From a virus, in the IMG/VR virus record IMGVR_UViG_3300031841_004461, positions 1 to 26,042 of that record: DNA of 26,042 nucleotides. One strand, 5' to 3'. Positions 1 through 8,507 of the stretch are shown piece by piece (position 1 is the first letter of the stretch; each line of letters starts with the position of its first letter). Made by a program: the position numbers and the translations under genes. The notes below the pieces were generated by a model, which was not told the origin of the DNA, did no database searches, and saw only the letters and a list, made by a program, of their open reading frames with translations.

Positions 1-597
1 TACGCCACACTGAAAAGTGACATCGCCACTTATATGGCAAGGGATGATTTAGAGTTGATGATCCCTACGTTTGTAAAGATGTGCGAGTCTAGGATTAGGG
101 ATATTGTCAGGGTTAGGGCTATGGAGACAAGTGCTGACTTGACCATATCTTCTCAGTCTACGGCTTTGCCGGTAGGGTTTATTCAGTTGCGGCGACTGCA
201 TATTGATTCAAGCCATTACCGAAAGATGGAGTATGTGGCCCCAGATGTAGGCTGGCGCAATGAAAATGATGTTGCTGCAAGAAGCCCAGCGAAATACACC
301 ATAGAAGGAGAGAGCCTTATTGTCTTCCCTCCACCCTCTGAGGATGTAACAGGGAAAATTCATTACTTTAAGGCATTCGATTCACTTGCGTCAGACTCCG
401 ACACCAACTGGCTTTTAACCAACGCTTATGATGTGTACCTGTATGGGTGTTTGGCAGATGCAAAAGCGTTTATTGAGGATGATGAGCAAGCTTCAAAATG
501 GTTAGGGGAGTTTAACGAAGCCTGTACTCGAGTAAACCAGACGGCCAAAAAAGGCCGAAGAGGGCAGCCTATGGTAAGGAGATCAAATGCTCCTTAA
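1..597 (+). CDS. Head-tail adaptor-like phage protein, 5' partial
   Basis: The reading frame is open from the first base (Y-A-T-L-K-S-D-I-A-T-Y before the first Met at 34), and that upstream stretch looks like the usual N-terminus of podoviral adaptor proteins, so the gene very probably starts outside the window. Visible features are a helical N-terminus (DDLELMIPTFVKMCESRI) followed by a beta-rich middle and a C-terminal helix with a basic tail (KKGRRGQPMVRR). Proteins of this type sit between portal and tail in P22- and T7-like virions. It overlaps the next gene by 11 bases, as expected for a translationally coupled structural operon. The assignment rests on family resemblance and position only. 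Confidence 0.7.
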   Translation, partial: YATLKSDIATYMARDDLELMIPTFVKMCESRIRDIVRVRAMETSADLTISSQSTALPVGFIQLRRLHIDSSHYRKMEYVAPDVGWRNENDVAARSPAKYTIEGESLIVFPPPSEDVTGKIHYFKAFDSLASDSDTNWLLTNAYDVYLYGCLADAKAFIEDDEQASKWLGEFNEACTRVNQTAKKGRRGQPMVRRSNAP

Positions 598-2035
598 TCA
601 AACCCTTGCTTTTGGCGAGTGGCTACCGGATCAGCCTGACCTTGGAAACTCTGTGACCGTGGTAAAAAATGCCATTCCAGGGGCTAAAAGCTACCATTCT
701 ATTAATGACCTGTCGGCAGCAACTACAGCATTGGCTTCCGCTCCGCTAGGGGCGTTTTGGTGCCAAGATTCTGGTGGCGGGTATGAGTTGTTCGCCGGGG
801 ATTCTGGTTCTTTATATCGGTTAAGTTCAACCACCTTTAATGACATTTCTAAATCAGGCGGATATACCGCAGAGAATTGGGAATTCACTAAGTGGGGCGA
901 GCGGGTTATCGCTGTGGATGGAGAAACATCTCCCCAATATTACGATATGGGTATGTCCACGCTTTTCGACGACCTGCCAGGAACCCCGCCAAAGGCTTCA
1001 CATATTGCTGTGGTAAGAGACTTTATTGTGCTTGGTAACTTAAATGAAGGCGGAACGGACTATCCTGGGCGCATTCGTTGGTCAGGATTCAATAATTCAG
1101 AGAAATGGACCTCTTCTCAATCAACTCAATCTGATTATCAAGATTTGCTGGGCCGTGGTGGGGCTGTACAGCGTATTGTTCCGGGCGAAACCGGCATAAT
1201 ATTTCAGGAATATGCAATCAGGCGAATGACCTACACCGGGCCGCCCACAATATTCAGGATTGATGAAGAGGAGAAGGATAGGGGGTGCCTTGCTCCTAAT
1301 TCTGTTACATGGTTTGGTGATCTAATTTTCTTTTTATCTCACGATGGTTTCTTTGTGAAAGCAGGGTTTAATCCCTCAACGCCAATTGGCACAGAAAAAA
1401 TAGATAACTTCTTTTTCAGTGATTTCTCCGGATCAGATTTTAGCCTAGTTCGCGGTGCTGTAGACAAAAAGAACAAATTAGTCGTTTGGGCTTACCCGTC
1501 AAAAGAGACGGGAGAGAACAGGCTGCTAGCCTACCGCTGGGACGTTCAAAAGTGGTCCATCATCGATGTAAATTCATCCTTCCCTACGGAATACGCTGTC
1601 CCCTCTCTTTCTCTCGATGATCTTGACGCAGTTTTAACTGATATAGATACAGACTCGATCAATATGGAGTCCACGGCTTACCTTGGCGGGAATATAAGTT
1701 TAGGCGTGTTTGACAGCACAAATAAACTAGGGACGTTTGGCGGCAATCCTTTAGATGCAACCATAGAGACGGGCGAGGCTTCTGGGCGAATGGGTAAGAG
1801 AATGAGCCTTAAATCGATTCGGCCTTTGGCGGATGGGAGCGTTTCTATCTGTGTCGGCACAAGAAACAATCAGAACGAAAATTATAACTACGGACTTCCA
1901 AGAACAGTCAACGCAAAGGGTGAGATAAGCGCAAGAACATCTGCCAGGTACCACCGGATAAAGGCGGTTATTTCAGGCGGGTTTCGTGAGGCTCAAGGCG
2001 TAGAAGTGTTTTACCGGGAAGAAGGCAGAAAATGA
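587..2035 (+). CDS. P22 gp10-like tail hub / packaged-DNA stabilisation protein
   Basis: A 482-residue protein that resembles the P22 gp10 family, which closes the portal channel after DNA packaging and holds the tail needle. The opening (F-G-E-W-L-P-D-Q-P-D-L), the early G-A-K-S-Y-H motif and the repeated short W/G-rich blades are typical of these propeller-like proteins. It follows the adaptor with an 11-base overlap and overlaps the next gene by 4 bases (ATGA). Length fits the family. An alternative is a T7 gp12-like nozzle protein; the order adaptor, gp10-like, ejection proteins favours a P22-like tail. Confidence 0.7.
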   Translation: MLLNQTLAFGEWLPDQPDLGNSVTVVKNAIPGAKSYHSINDLSAATTALASAPLGAFWCQDSGGGYELFAGDSGSLYRLSSTTFNDISKSGGYTAENWEFTKWGERVIAVDGETSPQYYDMGMSTLFDDLPGTPPKASHIAVVRDFIVLGNLNEGGTDYPGRIRWSGFNNSEKWTSSQSTQSDYQDLLGRGGAVQRIVPGETGIIFQEYAIRRMTYTGPPTIFRIDEEEKDRGCLAPNSVTWFGDLIFFLSHDGFFVKAGFNPSTPIGTEKIDNFFFSDFSGSDFSLVRGAVDKKNKLVVWAYPSKETGENRLLAYRWDVQKWSIIDVNSSFPTEYAVPSLSLDDLDAVLTDIDTDSINMESTAYLGGNISLGVFDSTNKLGTFGGNPLDATIETGEASGRMGKRMSLKSIRPLADGSVSICVGTRNNQNENYNYGLPRTVNAKGEISARTSARYHRIKAVISGGFREAQGVEVFYREEGRK

Positions 2036-2427
2036 TCACAGGCGTTATTCCGGAAGAGCTAGACCTTGTTTGGCCCTCTGTAAAAGAAGAGGTTGTGCGT
2101 GTTATCAACCGTTTTGATTTTGGCTTTGATTCTGATCACGTATTGAAACAATTAAAAGAAACAAACATGCAGCTTTGGCTGTGTAGTGGTGATGCTATTG
2201 CTGTCACCGAAATTTTGGTTATGCCTGATTTTAAGGTTTTGGGTGTGCCAATTATTGCAGGGAAAAATATGCGCGACTGGCTCCCCGATCTTGTGGGCAT
2301 CCTGAAAGCATACGGCAAACACCATAACTGTAAGTATTTAGAAGGCTATGGCCGAAAAGGGTGGGAAAGGATGTTAGATGGAGACGGGTTTAAGCCCTAC
2401 TCAATTACAACTAGGTGTGCATTATGA
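2032..2427 (+). CDS. Small GNAT-like phage protein (internal/ejection module)
   Basis: A 131-residue protein in the ATGA overlap after the gp10-like gene. The central part (residues about 45-120: short strands around LWLCSGDAIAVTEI, then LGVPIIAGKNMRDWL and YLEGYGRKGWERMLDGDGF) looks like the acetyltransferase fold seen in small proteins next to podoviral internal-virion genes, such as T7 gp13. The G-R-x-G-W-x-x-M-L pattern near the C-terminus is the part most like those proteins. No acetyl-CoA loop can be demonstrated by eye, so enzymatic activity is doubtful. It is probably needed for assembly of the ejection proteins encoded immediately downstream. Confidence 0.5.
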   Translation: MITGVIPEELDLVWPSVKEEVVRVINRFDFGFDSDHVLKQLKETNMQLWLCSGDAIAVTEILVMPDFKVLGVPIIAGKNMRDWLPDLVGILKAYGKHHNCKYLEGYGRKGWERMLDGDGFKPYSITTRCAL

Positions 2428-3305
2428 GCTTATTTCGTCGAGATATAGAAAATGATCATCGCCTTCACATGAAAGGTAAAAGTGGCGGCGGCGGAGGTGG
2501 AGGAACCCAGGTGCAGAAAACCGTCCCCTGGGATGGACAGCAACCCTACCTAAAAGATGTGTTTGGTCAGGCGCAAAACAATTACCGCTCTGGTGGGCCG
2601 GAATACTTTGGCGGCCAAACCTATGCCGACTTATCGGGGCAGACTAACAATGCTTTGGGCATGATGGAAAATAGAGCTATGAGCGGGTCTCCTCTTAATG
2701 ATGGGGCTAAGGACTTAGTGCAAAGCACCATGAATGGGGATTACCTGAATAGCAATCCTTACCTTGATCAGATGTTCCAGCAAGGCGCAGATAAAATTAA
2801 AGGCAATGTCAACGCACAGTTTTCCTCCGCAGGTAGGACGGGTTCAGGCGCACACGCTGGCCGGATGTATGAAGAGCAGGGCGATCTGTACAACAACATG
2901 TACGGAGGCCAGTACCAACAAGAAAGGAAAAATCAGCTTGCAGCTGCAACATTGGCTCCAGGGTTAGCACAAAACGATTATGCCGATATGGATAGGTTGG
3001 CTAAGGTTGGCTCTGTTTATGAGGGGCAAAATCAGAAAGGTATTAACGAGGACATGGCTAGGTTTAATCATTATGAAAACCTTGCTGATGAGAACTTGGC
3101 TAAATATGTGGCGGCAATTCAGGGTAACTATGGCGGCACATCTACGACAACATCTAAGGACTCTGGTGGAGGGAAGGACTGGCTAGCAGGTGCTGCTGGG
3201 GGGGCTATGACGGGGCTTGGTCTCGGTGAAGGAATGGGGCTTACCGGAATGGCTGCGCTTGGGCCGTGGGCAGCAGGGGGAGCGTTACTGGGGGCGGTTC
3301 TATGA
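2424..3305 (+). CDS. Internal virion / DNA-ejection protein, glycine-rich
   Basis: The start is taken as ATG 2424, which overlaps the previous stop (ATGA) and has AGGTG six bases upstream; a GTG at 2415 would also be in frame but lacks that spacing. The 293-residue product has a poly-Gly run near residue 20, a W-D-G-Q-Q-P-Y-L-K-D-x-F motif, and a Gly/Ala-rich hydrophobic C-terminus (about residues 240-293) that could insert into membranes. The W-x-x-Q-x-P-Y-L and S-S-A-G-R-T-G-S-G motifs recur in podoviral tail-tip or ejection proteins. It is the first of three consecutive ejection-type genes linked by stop-start overlaps. Confidence 0.55.
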   Translation: MSLFRRDIENDHRLHMKGKSGGGGGGGTQVQKTVPWDGQQPYLKDVFGQAQNNYRSGGPEYFGGQTYADLSGQTNNALGMMENRAMSGSPLNDGAKDLVQSTMNGDYLNSNPYLDQMFQQGADKIKGNVNAQFSSAGRTGSGAHAGRMYEEQGDLYNNMYGGQYQQERKNQLAAATLAPGLAQNDYADMDRLAKVGSVYEGQNQKGINEDMARFNHYENLADENLAKYVAAIQGNYGGTSTTTSKDSGGGKDWLAGAAGGAMTGLGLGEGMGLTGMAALGPWAAGGALLGAVL

Positions 3306-4360
3306 AGAATTATCAAGGGCTATTAGGTAATCCAATGTTTACCGCTGGAATGAGTCTACTTGGTGCTTCTAGGGACAAACGCAACGACCCGTATGCTGCT
3401 GTTTTATCTGGAATGCAAATGTCCAACCAGTATAACAATCAACAGCAGCTACTTTCTCAGAGGGCGGCAAAAAATAAAGCCCAACAGCAAGCACATGAAC
3501 AAAAGCAGGCAGAGTATAAAAAGCAGCAAGAGCTAGAAACTAAAAAGAATCAATACTTAGCCTCTTTGCAAGACAACCCTAATATTAACCAGGATTTATT
3601 GGGTGCAGTCCAGGCTGGAGTTATGGGTGGCGACAAGCTTTTTACTCAAGACAAGCAAAGGCAAATGTACAAAGGTGCAGATGGGTATAACTACTGGCAA
3701 GACAGCCCAACGGAAAGGGTTAATCCTAATATTGAATCGACAGCTGTTAATAAGGCTCCCGGCTACGGCTTAACGCCTATGTTTGCTACTGATGAGAATG
3801 GCAATATCTCGCCCTATCAGTTGAGTAATCAGGGTGGGGCTAAACCTGTAGTGCTTCCCGAAGGAGTATCAGTACTTGGCCCTGGCGGGATAGCACAACA
3901 GAAAGCGGAAGGAGCGGCACGAGGCAAATATACGGGGGAGCAGCTGGCTACAGCATCTTCTGATATTGCCAAGTCTGAAGAGTTTAGAAAAATTCTTGAT
4001 AAAGCTAAAAACCACCCAGGTAGAGAGGCTGCAACAGGATTTAGTAGTATTTTAAATCCCATGGCACTCCCTGGGTCAGAACGCAAAGATTTTCTTGTTG
4101 TTGCCGACCAGCTTAGGGGCAAAAATTTTATGGAAGCATACCAAGGCCTGAAGGGTGGTGGTCAAATTACAGAAGTAGAAGGCAAAAAAGCAGAAGAAGC
4201 TCAATCTAGGCTCAATGAGGCGCAGTCAGAAAGTGAATACTTAAAGGCCATTGATGAAATGGATATGCTTATTGCGGAAAGGATTGATCGCATTAGAGCA
4301 GAAGCAAGGTCTAATGCCCCAGACGATTTCCCTGAAAAATACAGGAAGTATATGCGATGA
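3302..4360 (+). CDS. Internal virion / DNA-ejection protein
   Basis: Starts at ATG 3302, overlapping the stop of the preceding gene. The 352-residue protein has a Gly/Met-rich N-terminus, a long Gln/Lys coiled-coil stretch (residues about 40-90) and a C-terminal block G-L-K-G-G-G-Q-I-T-E-V-E-G-K-K-A followed by a helical region. That GGGQITE-EG-KA motif is shared by many podoviral internal proteins. It probably leaves the capsid ahead of the genome with its two neighbours. No enzymatic motif was seen. Confidence 0.6.
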   Translation: MKNYQGLLGNPMFTAGMSLLGASRDKRNDPYAAVLSGMQMSNQYNNQQQLLSQRAAKNKAQQQAHEQKQAEYKKQQELETKKNQYLASLQDNPNINQDLLGAVQAGVMGGDKLFTQDKQRQMYKGADGYNYWQDSPTERVNPNIESTAVNKAPGYGLTPMFATDENGNISPYQLSNQGGAKPVVLPEGVSVLGPGGIAQQKAEGAARGKYTGEQLATASSDIAKSEEFRKILDKAKNHPGREAATGFSSILNPMALPGSERKDFLVVADQLRGKNFMEAYQGLKGGGQITEVEGKKAEEAQSRLNEAQSESEYLKAIDEMDMLIAERIDRIRAEARSNAPDDFPEKYRKYMR

Positions 4361-5976
4361 ATGACAGCGACTTAAGAGGAGCAATGACAAGGGCTGTTGA
4401 GGCCAAAGACTTTGAGGCGGCTGACTTTTTTTATAATCAGCTAGAGGCAAAACAACAGGCTTTACAGCCAGAGCCAACCTTGCAAGAGCGGAGGGATTAT
4501 ATGGGCGGTGGCGAGTTAAGCTTTGGCCCATTTGATACAGGCATAAAAACACCCCAGTGGCTAGATGAAACTCTGTCAGGTGTTGGTCGCAGAATGACAG
4601 AAATTGGTACTTTAGGATTTCATAAGCCTGACCCCAAAACAGATAAGATGTTAGATGACTCTATCCCTGCCACGATTGGTGGCGTTGCCACTGATATTGG
4701 TGCGCTATTAGTCACAGGGGGAGTTTTGGGGGGGAAGGGAGCGATGGCCCAGCATCTTACCAATCCGACATCCTTGATAAAGGGTATGGGTGCTGCTGGC
4801 GCGTATGGTGCTGCTACCGACCATGAAAGGCTTGAGGGTGGAGCGGGGGCGGCTATTGGGCAGGGAATAGGGTACGGGCTTCCCAAGCTGCTTGGCAAGG
4901 TGGTCAGCCCTTATGTGAAGAAGTCGGCTAGCAGCTTAATAGGCAATGGCGGCACATTAACGCCGGGGGAAATTCTTGGTGGCACGACACAGCGGCTTGA
5001 AGATGCTGCAACATCAATTCCGCTTTTGGGAGACACCATCCAGTCAGCTAAAGGCCGATCTTTGGCATCTTATAGTAAGGGTGTGATTAATGATGCCCTG
5101 GAGTCTGTTGGCTCAAAACTAGATGACTCTATGCCTGCCGGAAGAGCTGCGATTGCCAAGGCCGATGACATTATTTCATCAAAGTATGACAAGGCTCTTT
5201 TGGGGATGAATACTAAGCTTGATCAGCAGTTTTCCAGCGAAGTATCATCATTGCTCAAGCTCTCTGAGCAGCTACCAGAAAAACAACAAAAAGCACTGTA
5301 TGGATACTTAACAGAAAAAGTTTTTAAGAATTTCGATAACCCTAATCAACTTGTTTTGGGAAAAACATTCAAAGAGGTTGACTCTGCTTTAAGGAAAGAA
5401 TCAGATCGATGGATGGAAAGCCAAGACCCGTTTAATCAAAATTTAGGCAAGGCTTTAAAAACTGTTCGTAAATCTTTTTTGGATATGGGTAAGCGGCAAA
5501 ACCCTTTATCAGGGGAGGCTCTGGCCAGCGCAGATAAGGCTTATGCCAAGATGCAGAGGGTTAGTCAGGCAGCGGGGTATGAAGGAGCAAGAGAGGGCGT
5601 GTTTACCCCTGGGCACCTACTTAGAGCTATCAAGTCGAATACCAGCAAAAAATCGTATGGGGCCGGGAAAGGTTTTGATCAAAAGGCTACCGAGGCAGCA
5701 AAAGAAATGCTGGCAAAAACTATACCTGATTCAGGCACTGCTCCTAGAGCAATAATGAATACAGCATTACTGGGCGGGGCTTATGCGTTTGACCCCTTGC
5801 TGTTTGGTGGGCTTTTGGGTGCATCTGGCGCTTATACCAAGCCAGGCCAAAAGATTGTGCAGGCAGCATTAACGCAACGCCCTCCAATAGCAATTCCTTT
5901 GCGAAGGGGGTTAGAGCAATCGGCACCTTATACAGGGTTACTCGGCACGTCTGCCGGTGTGAATATCTCTCAATAA
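4357..5976 (+). CDS. Large internal virion / DNA-ejection protein
   Basis: A 539-residue protein beginning in an ATGA overlap. Gly/Ala-rich segments around residues 100-185 and 465-495 could cross or line a membrane, separated by a helical, charged middle region. A catalytic transglycosylase signature, which some ejection proteins of this position carry, was not found. Its place as the third member of the ejection block suggests it helps form the conduit across the cell envelope. The 3' end overlaps a minus-strand ORF by 39 bases. Confidence 0.55.
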   Translation: MNDSDLRGAMTRAVEAKDFEAADFFYNQLEAKQQALQPEPTLQERRDYMGGGELSFGPFDTGIKTPQWLDETLSGVGRRMTEIGTLGFHKPDPKTDKMLDDSIPATIGGVATDIGALLVTGGVLGGKGAMAQHLTNPTSLIKGMGAAGAYGAATDHERLEGGAGAAIGQGIGYGLPKLLGKVVSPYVKKSASSLIGNGGTLTPGEILGGTTQRLEDAATSIPLLGDTIQSAKGRSLASYSKGVINDALESVGSKLDDSMPAGRAAIAKADDIISSKYDKALLGMNTKLDQQFSSEVSSLLKLSEQLPEKQQKALYGYLTEKVFKNFDNPNQLVLGKTFKEVDSALRKESDRWMESQDPFNQNLGKALKTVRKSFLDMGKRQNPLSGEALASADKAYAKMQRVSQAAGYEGAREGVFTPGHLLRAIKSNTSKKSYGAGKGFDQKATEAAKEMLAKTIPDSGTAPRAIMNTALLGGAYAFDPLLFGGLLGASGAYTKPGQKIVQAALTQRPPIAIPLRRGLEQSAPYTGLLGTSAGVNISQ

Positions 5977-6120
5977 AATATCTTTCATTCTCCCTTCTGG
6001 AATCTTTCTATTAAAGAAAGACCGTAGTTTTTTGGCTATCCAGTCATTAGCTTTTATTGCTAACGGCAAGAGAAGGAATGCAATAGGGGTTGCATAAGCC
6101 CCTGGGGAACTCCAGTCCAT
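5938..6120 (-). CDS. Small antisense membrane protein (hypothetical)
   Basis: A 60-residue minus-strand ORF filling the only gap in the plus-strand structural operon. The product starts M-D-W-S-S-P-G-A-Y-A, has one hydrophobic helix (about residues 11-22) and a basic amphipathic tail. A CGGAGG ribosome-binding site lies eight bases before the ATG, inside the first codons of the opposite gene at 6119. The two ATG codons overlap within CATG at 6118-6121. Codon use looks gene-like and the 142 bases it fills hold no plus-strand ORF. No promoter was identified and it stands alone on its strand, so it may be an occasional ORF. Confidence 0.45.
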   Translation of the reverse strand: MDWSSPGAYATPIAFLLLPLAIKANDWIAKKLRSFFNRKIPEGRMKDILLRDIHTGRRAE

Positions 6121-6475
6121 GAATTTTGCCTCCGGTTCACAATTGGCACAGGTTAGGCCGACTTCAACTTCTGCTGAAAGTGCCTATACCGCAGAAATTC
6201 AAACAGAGATAAGCCGCATCGTTATTTGTAATACAACAGGTACTGCTGCGAGCTTTTCTCTATATCACGATGACGATGGTAGCACATTTAATGATGATAC
6301 TGCGATCTACGAAAGTAAAAGCGTTCCCGCCAATGATTCTATAGATATTAAATCTGAGTCTGTTGGCGGGGGGCTTATGGTGCAGATCGGAGGGCAGGTC
6401 GGCATCAAATCCGGCACTGCCAATGCGTTGAATTTTACCATCTACGGTACAACCGCACATCTAGCGAGCAACTAA
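6119..6475 (+). CDS. Small virion-associated protein (hypothetical)
   Basis: A 118-residue protein with the opening M-N-F-A-S-G-S-Q-L-A-Q and the strand pattern I-S-R-I-V-I-C-N-T-T-G, then S-L-Y-H-D-D-D-G. This is a recurring type of small beta-sandwich protein found next to tail-fibre genes in phages of marine and environmental proteobacteria. The start is supported by that N-terminal pattern and a weak GGGGA about ten bases upstream. It is followed after one base by the collar-fibre gene. A structural or decoration role is inferred from fold type and location. Confidence 0.65.
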   Translation: MNFASGSQLAQVRPTSTSAESAYTAEIQTEISRIVICNTTGTAASFSLYHDDDGSTFNDDTAIYESKSVPANDSIDIKSESVGGGLMVQIGGQVGIKSGTANALNFTIYGTTAHLASN

Positions 6476-6476
6476 T

Positions 6477-7394
6477 ATGTCTGAAATAAACACTTGGGAT
6501 AAAGTAGCATCAAATAATAATAGCTCCCCGCCGAATGGCTGGCCAGAGAATATGAATTATTCTGAGGTGAATAATTCGGCCAGGGAAAACATGGCAGCAA
6601 CGGCAAGATTATATGCCGACATGAACGGAACACTTGTATCTACAGGCTCTTCAAATTCCTACACCTTGACCCCAAATAGGACGTTAGCTGCTTATTCGCC
6701 CGGGCTGGAGTTTGTGTTTGTTGCTAATAACACCAACACAGGAGCAGCAACATTAAATGTTTCTTCCTTGGGGGCAAAAGACATAAAAAACCCAGATGGG
6801 ACCGCCATATCATCTGGGCATATAGCAAGTGGGGAATACTACCGTGTAATCTACTCAGGGGTGCATTTTGTTTTGTTCCCCTATGTAACTGCCCAAGGGC
6901 TTTCTCTTAAGTTAGGTGATGCCCCCTCCGATGGACTTTCTTATGGACGAAAGGATGGCGCATGGGTTGGGTTAGGTGCTCTTGCTGTGGGTGATGTTGT
7001 CGCTCATGCCGCCAGAACGCCTCCATATCGCACATTAGAGTGTGATGGTTCAACGATAAGCAGAACCACCTATTCTGATTTGTTTTCCGTGATTGGAACA
7101 ACCTTTGGCAGCGGGAATGGGTCGAGCACATTTAAGATTCCAGATTTAAGGGGTGAATTTATAAGGGGGTGGGCCAATGGGAGAGGGGTTGACTCGGGCC
7201 GATCTTTTGGCTCCTTTCAGGGCGACAGTTATAAAAGCCACAACCACAGTTATACAACCTACGGGTCCACAGGTCTTGCTTACACACAAAGTGGCGTGTT
7301 TTTCAGAAGCCCTACAACCTCAAACTCTGGTTCATCAGGGGGCACGGAAACGCGCCCCCGAAATCAGGCTTTAATGTATTGCATTAAGTACTAA
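6477..7394 (+). CDS. Tail fibre protein with tail-collar domain
   Basis: A 305-residue fibre-type protein. The N-terminal 60 residues contain W-P-E-N-M-N-Y-S-E-V-N-N-S-A-R-E, typical of phage fibre N-termini. The middle is beta-rich (residues 60-140). Residues about 171-232 form a tail-collar domain (V-G-D-V-V-A-H ... L-E-C-D-G-S-T-I ... I-P-D-L-R-G-E-F-I-R-G). The C-terminus S-H-N-H ... E-T-R-P-R-N-Q-A-L-M-Y-C-I-K-Y is characteristic of receptor-binding fibre tips. It is probably the host-recognition protein, followed by its assembly protein. Confidence 0.85.
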   Translation: MSEINTWDKVASNNNSSPPNGWPENMNYSEVNNSARENMAATARLYADMNGTLVSTGSSNSYTLTPNRTLAAYSPGLEFVFVANNTNTGAATLNVSSLGAKDIKNPDGTAISSGHIASGEYYRVIYSGVHFVLFPYVTAQGLSLKLGDAPSDGLSYGRKDGAWVGLGALAVGDVVAHAARTPPYRTLECDGSTISRTTYSDLFSVIGTTFGSGNGSSTFKIPDLRGEFIRGWANGRGVDSGRSFGSFQGDSYKSHNHSYTTYGSTGLAYTQSGVFFRSPTTSNSGSSGGTETRPRNQALMYCIKY

Positions 7395-7404
7395 GGAGAA
7401 GCTT

Positions 7405-8013
7405 TTGAACATCTACCACTACGACCCAAATACAAATGAATATCTTGATACATCCACCGCAGCACCCGACCCGTTAACTCCTGGCGAATTTCTTATTCCT
7501 GGGTACGCCACTACTGTAGAGCCGCCATCGGTCGTTACTGGGAAAGCAGCAGTTTTTGCGGATGGGCAGTGGTCAGAAGTTGACGACTACCGAGGAAGTA
7601 CGGTTTACAGCACAGCAAATGGGGAGTCTAAGGAGGTAGACCACCTTGGGGAGGTCGACGATGGGTATACTCTTTTTGAGCCAGCTGATTTTGATGAATG
7701 GGACGGAGGTCAGTGGGTAAAAAACACTGCTGCTGAGATAGCTTATGCTAAATCCAGTATTAAGGCATTAGCTCAAGAAAAAATATATTTGTTTGCCCCA
7801 GCTTGGAAGCAGGCCAACATGCAAGCTAGGGCATTACTGTTAGAGAGGGCGGAAAGAATAAACGGTGCGCTCACAATAGATGAGCAATCAGAGTTTGACC
7901 TGCTCATGGATGTATGGGCAAGGGTGAAAGCTATAAGAGATTACAGTGATACCCTAGAGCTTGCTGTTGAATCTGATCCCGGCATGGATATAACCCAAGG
8001 ATGGCCTGAGTAG
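7405..8013 (+). CDS. Tail fibre assembly-like protein
   Basis: Starts at TTG 7405, six bases after a strong AAGGAG; no ATG is suitably placed. The 202-residue protein opens with M-N-I-Y-H-Y-D-P-N-T-N-E-Y-L, followed by P-L-x-P-G-E-F-L-I-P-G-Y-A-T and repeated G-Q-W motifs, the pattern of fibre-assembly proteins encoded directly downstream of fibres. The C-terminal half (about 125-185) is helical. It is the last plus-strand gene of the structural operon and converges with the small-gene run on the minus strand. Confidence 0.75.
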   Translation: MNIYHYDPNTNEYLDTSTAAPDPLTPGEFLIPGYATTVEPPSVVTGKAAVFADGQWSEVDDYRGSTVYSTANGESKEVDHLGEVDDGYTLFEPADFDEWDGGQWVKNTAAEIAYAKSSIKALAQEKIYLFAPAWKQANMQARALLLERAERINGALTIDEQSEFDLLMDVWARVKAIRDYSDTLELAVESDPGMDITQGWPE

Positions 8014-8018
8014 TCGGC

Positions 8019-8039
8019 TATCCCATCGTAATGGGGATA
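8019..8039. terminator. Hairpin between convergent genes
   Basis: TATCCCAT (8019-8026) pairs with ATGGGGATA (8031-8039) with one bulged G and a four-base loop. It lies in the 48-base gap between convergent transcription units and could act as a bidirectional terminator. It lacks a clear T-run on either side, so intrinsic termination is uncertain. Confidence 0.35.
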
Positions 8040-8061
8040 TAGAGGTTGCGCCTTAAAAGAT

Positions 8062-8253
8062 TTATTCTTTACTCTCTGCTTTCATACACTTTTCAAAAAG
8101 AATGGAATATTTAGCTTCCGCCCAAGGAAAGCTGTTTTTCTCGCAAAGATCTTTGCAAATAGAAACAATGGTGGATTTGCTTATCCCTATATTCAAAGCC
8201 CGAAGAAGAAGGGCTTCCTGATCTTTTGGGAGTTTATATTTTGGTGTTGGCAT
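8062..8253 (-). CDS. Small hypothetical protein, last gene of a micro-ORF operon
   Basis: A 63-residue basic protein (M-P-T-P-K-Y-K-L-P-K-D-Q-E). Residues about 12-35 (EALLLRALNIGISKSTIVSICKDL) look like a helix-turn-helix or short helical hairpin. It starts two bases after the stop of the small ORF at 8256-8366, with only a weak purine-rich upstream sequence, so it may depend on translational coupling. Function unknown. Confidence 0.5.
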   Translation of the reverse strand: MPTPKYKLPKDQEALLLRALNIGISKSTIVSICKDLCEKNSFPWAEAKYSILFEKCMKAESKE

Positions 8254-8255
8254 TA

Positions 8256-8366
8256 TTAATTATTCCATCCATTAGGCGGCTCACCCATAGGGCAATCGGT
8301 TGTGTGGGCTAAGTCCATATAACAATAAGCGTAGTAATAACCGTTGTGGCGACAGTTAAGGCGCAT
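8256..8366 (-). CDS. 36-residue Cys-containing micro-protein
   Basis: An ORF of 36 residues (M-R-L-N-C-R-H-N-G-Y-Y-Y-A-Y-C-Y ... D-C-P-M-G-E-P-P-N-G-W-N-N) with three Cys, one Cys-x-His pair and many aromatics, a composition common in small phage proteins and unlikely by chance. It overlaps the end of the 8309-8485 gene in another frame and ends two bases before the next start. No clear ribosome-binding site is visible, so expression would need coupling to the overlapping gene. Confidence 0.35.
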   Translation of the reverse strand: MRLNCRHNGYYYAYCYMDLAHTTDCPMGEPPNGWNN

Positions 8367-8485
8367 ATTATAGGGGTGCAAATTATCACCCATCCTGGCA
8401 GCTTGTTAGGGTCTTTCCAGGCGCAGATAAATAACAAGGTTGCTAGTGCAAATATAAAGGCCGTTTGCTGTATTTGTTCAACCAT
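8309..8485 (-). CDS. Small two-helix membrane protein
   Basis: A 58-residue ORF with GGAG eight bases before its ATG. The protein has two hydrophobic segments (residues about 8-22, FIFALATLLFICAW type, and 32-56, very Ile/Val/Thr rich) joined by a short K-D-P-N-K-L-P-G loop. It is therefore predicted to be an inner-membrane hairpin. It lies in a tightly packed minus-strand run between attP and the fibre genes. The role is unknown; such proteins can be holin-like or exclusion factors, but nothing here proves either. Confidence 0.55.
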   Translation of the reverse strand: MVEQIQQTAFIFALATLLFICAWKDPNKLPGWVIICTPIICALTVATTVITTLIVIWT

Positions 8486-8507
8486 ATTCTTTACTCCAAT
8501 ACTCGTG

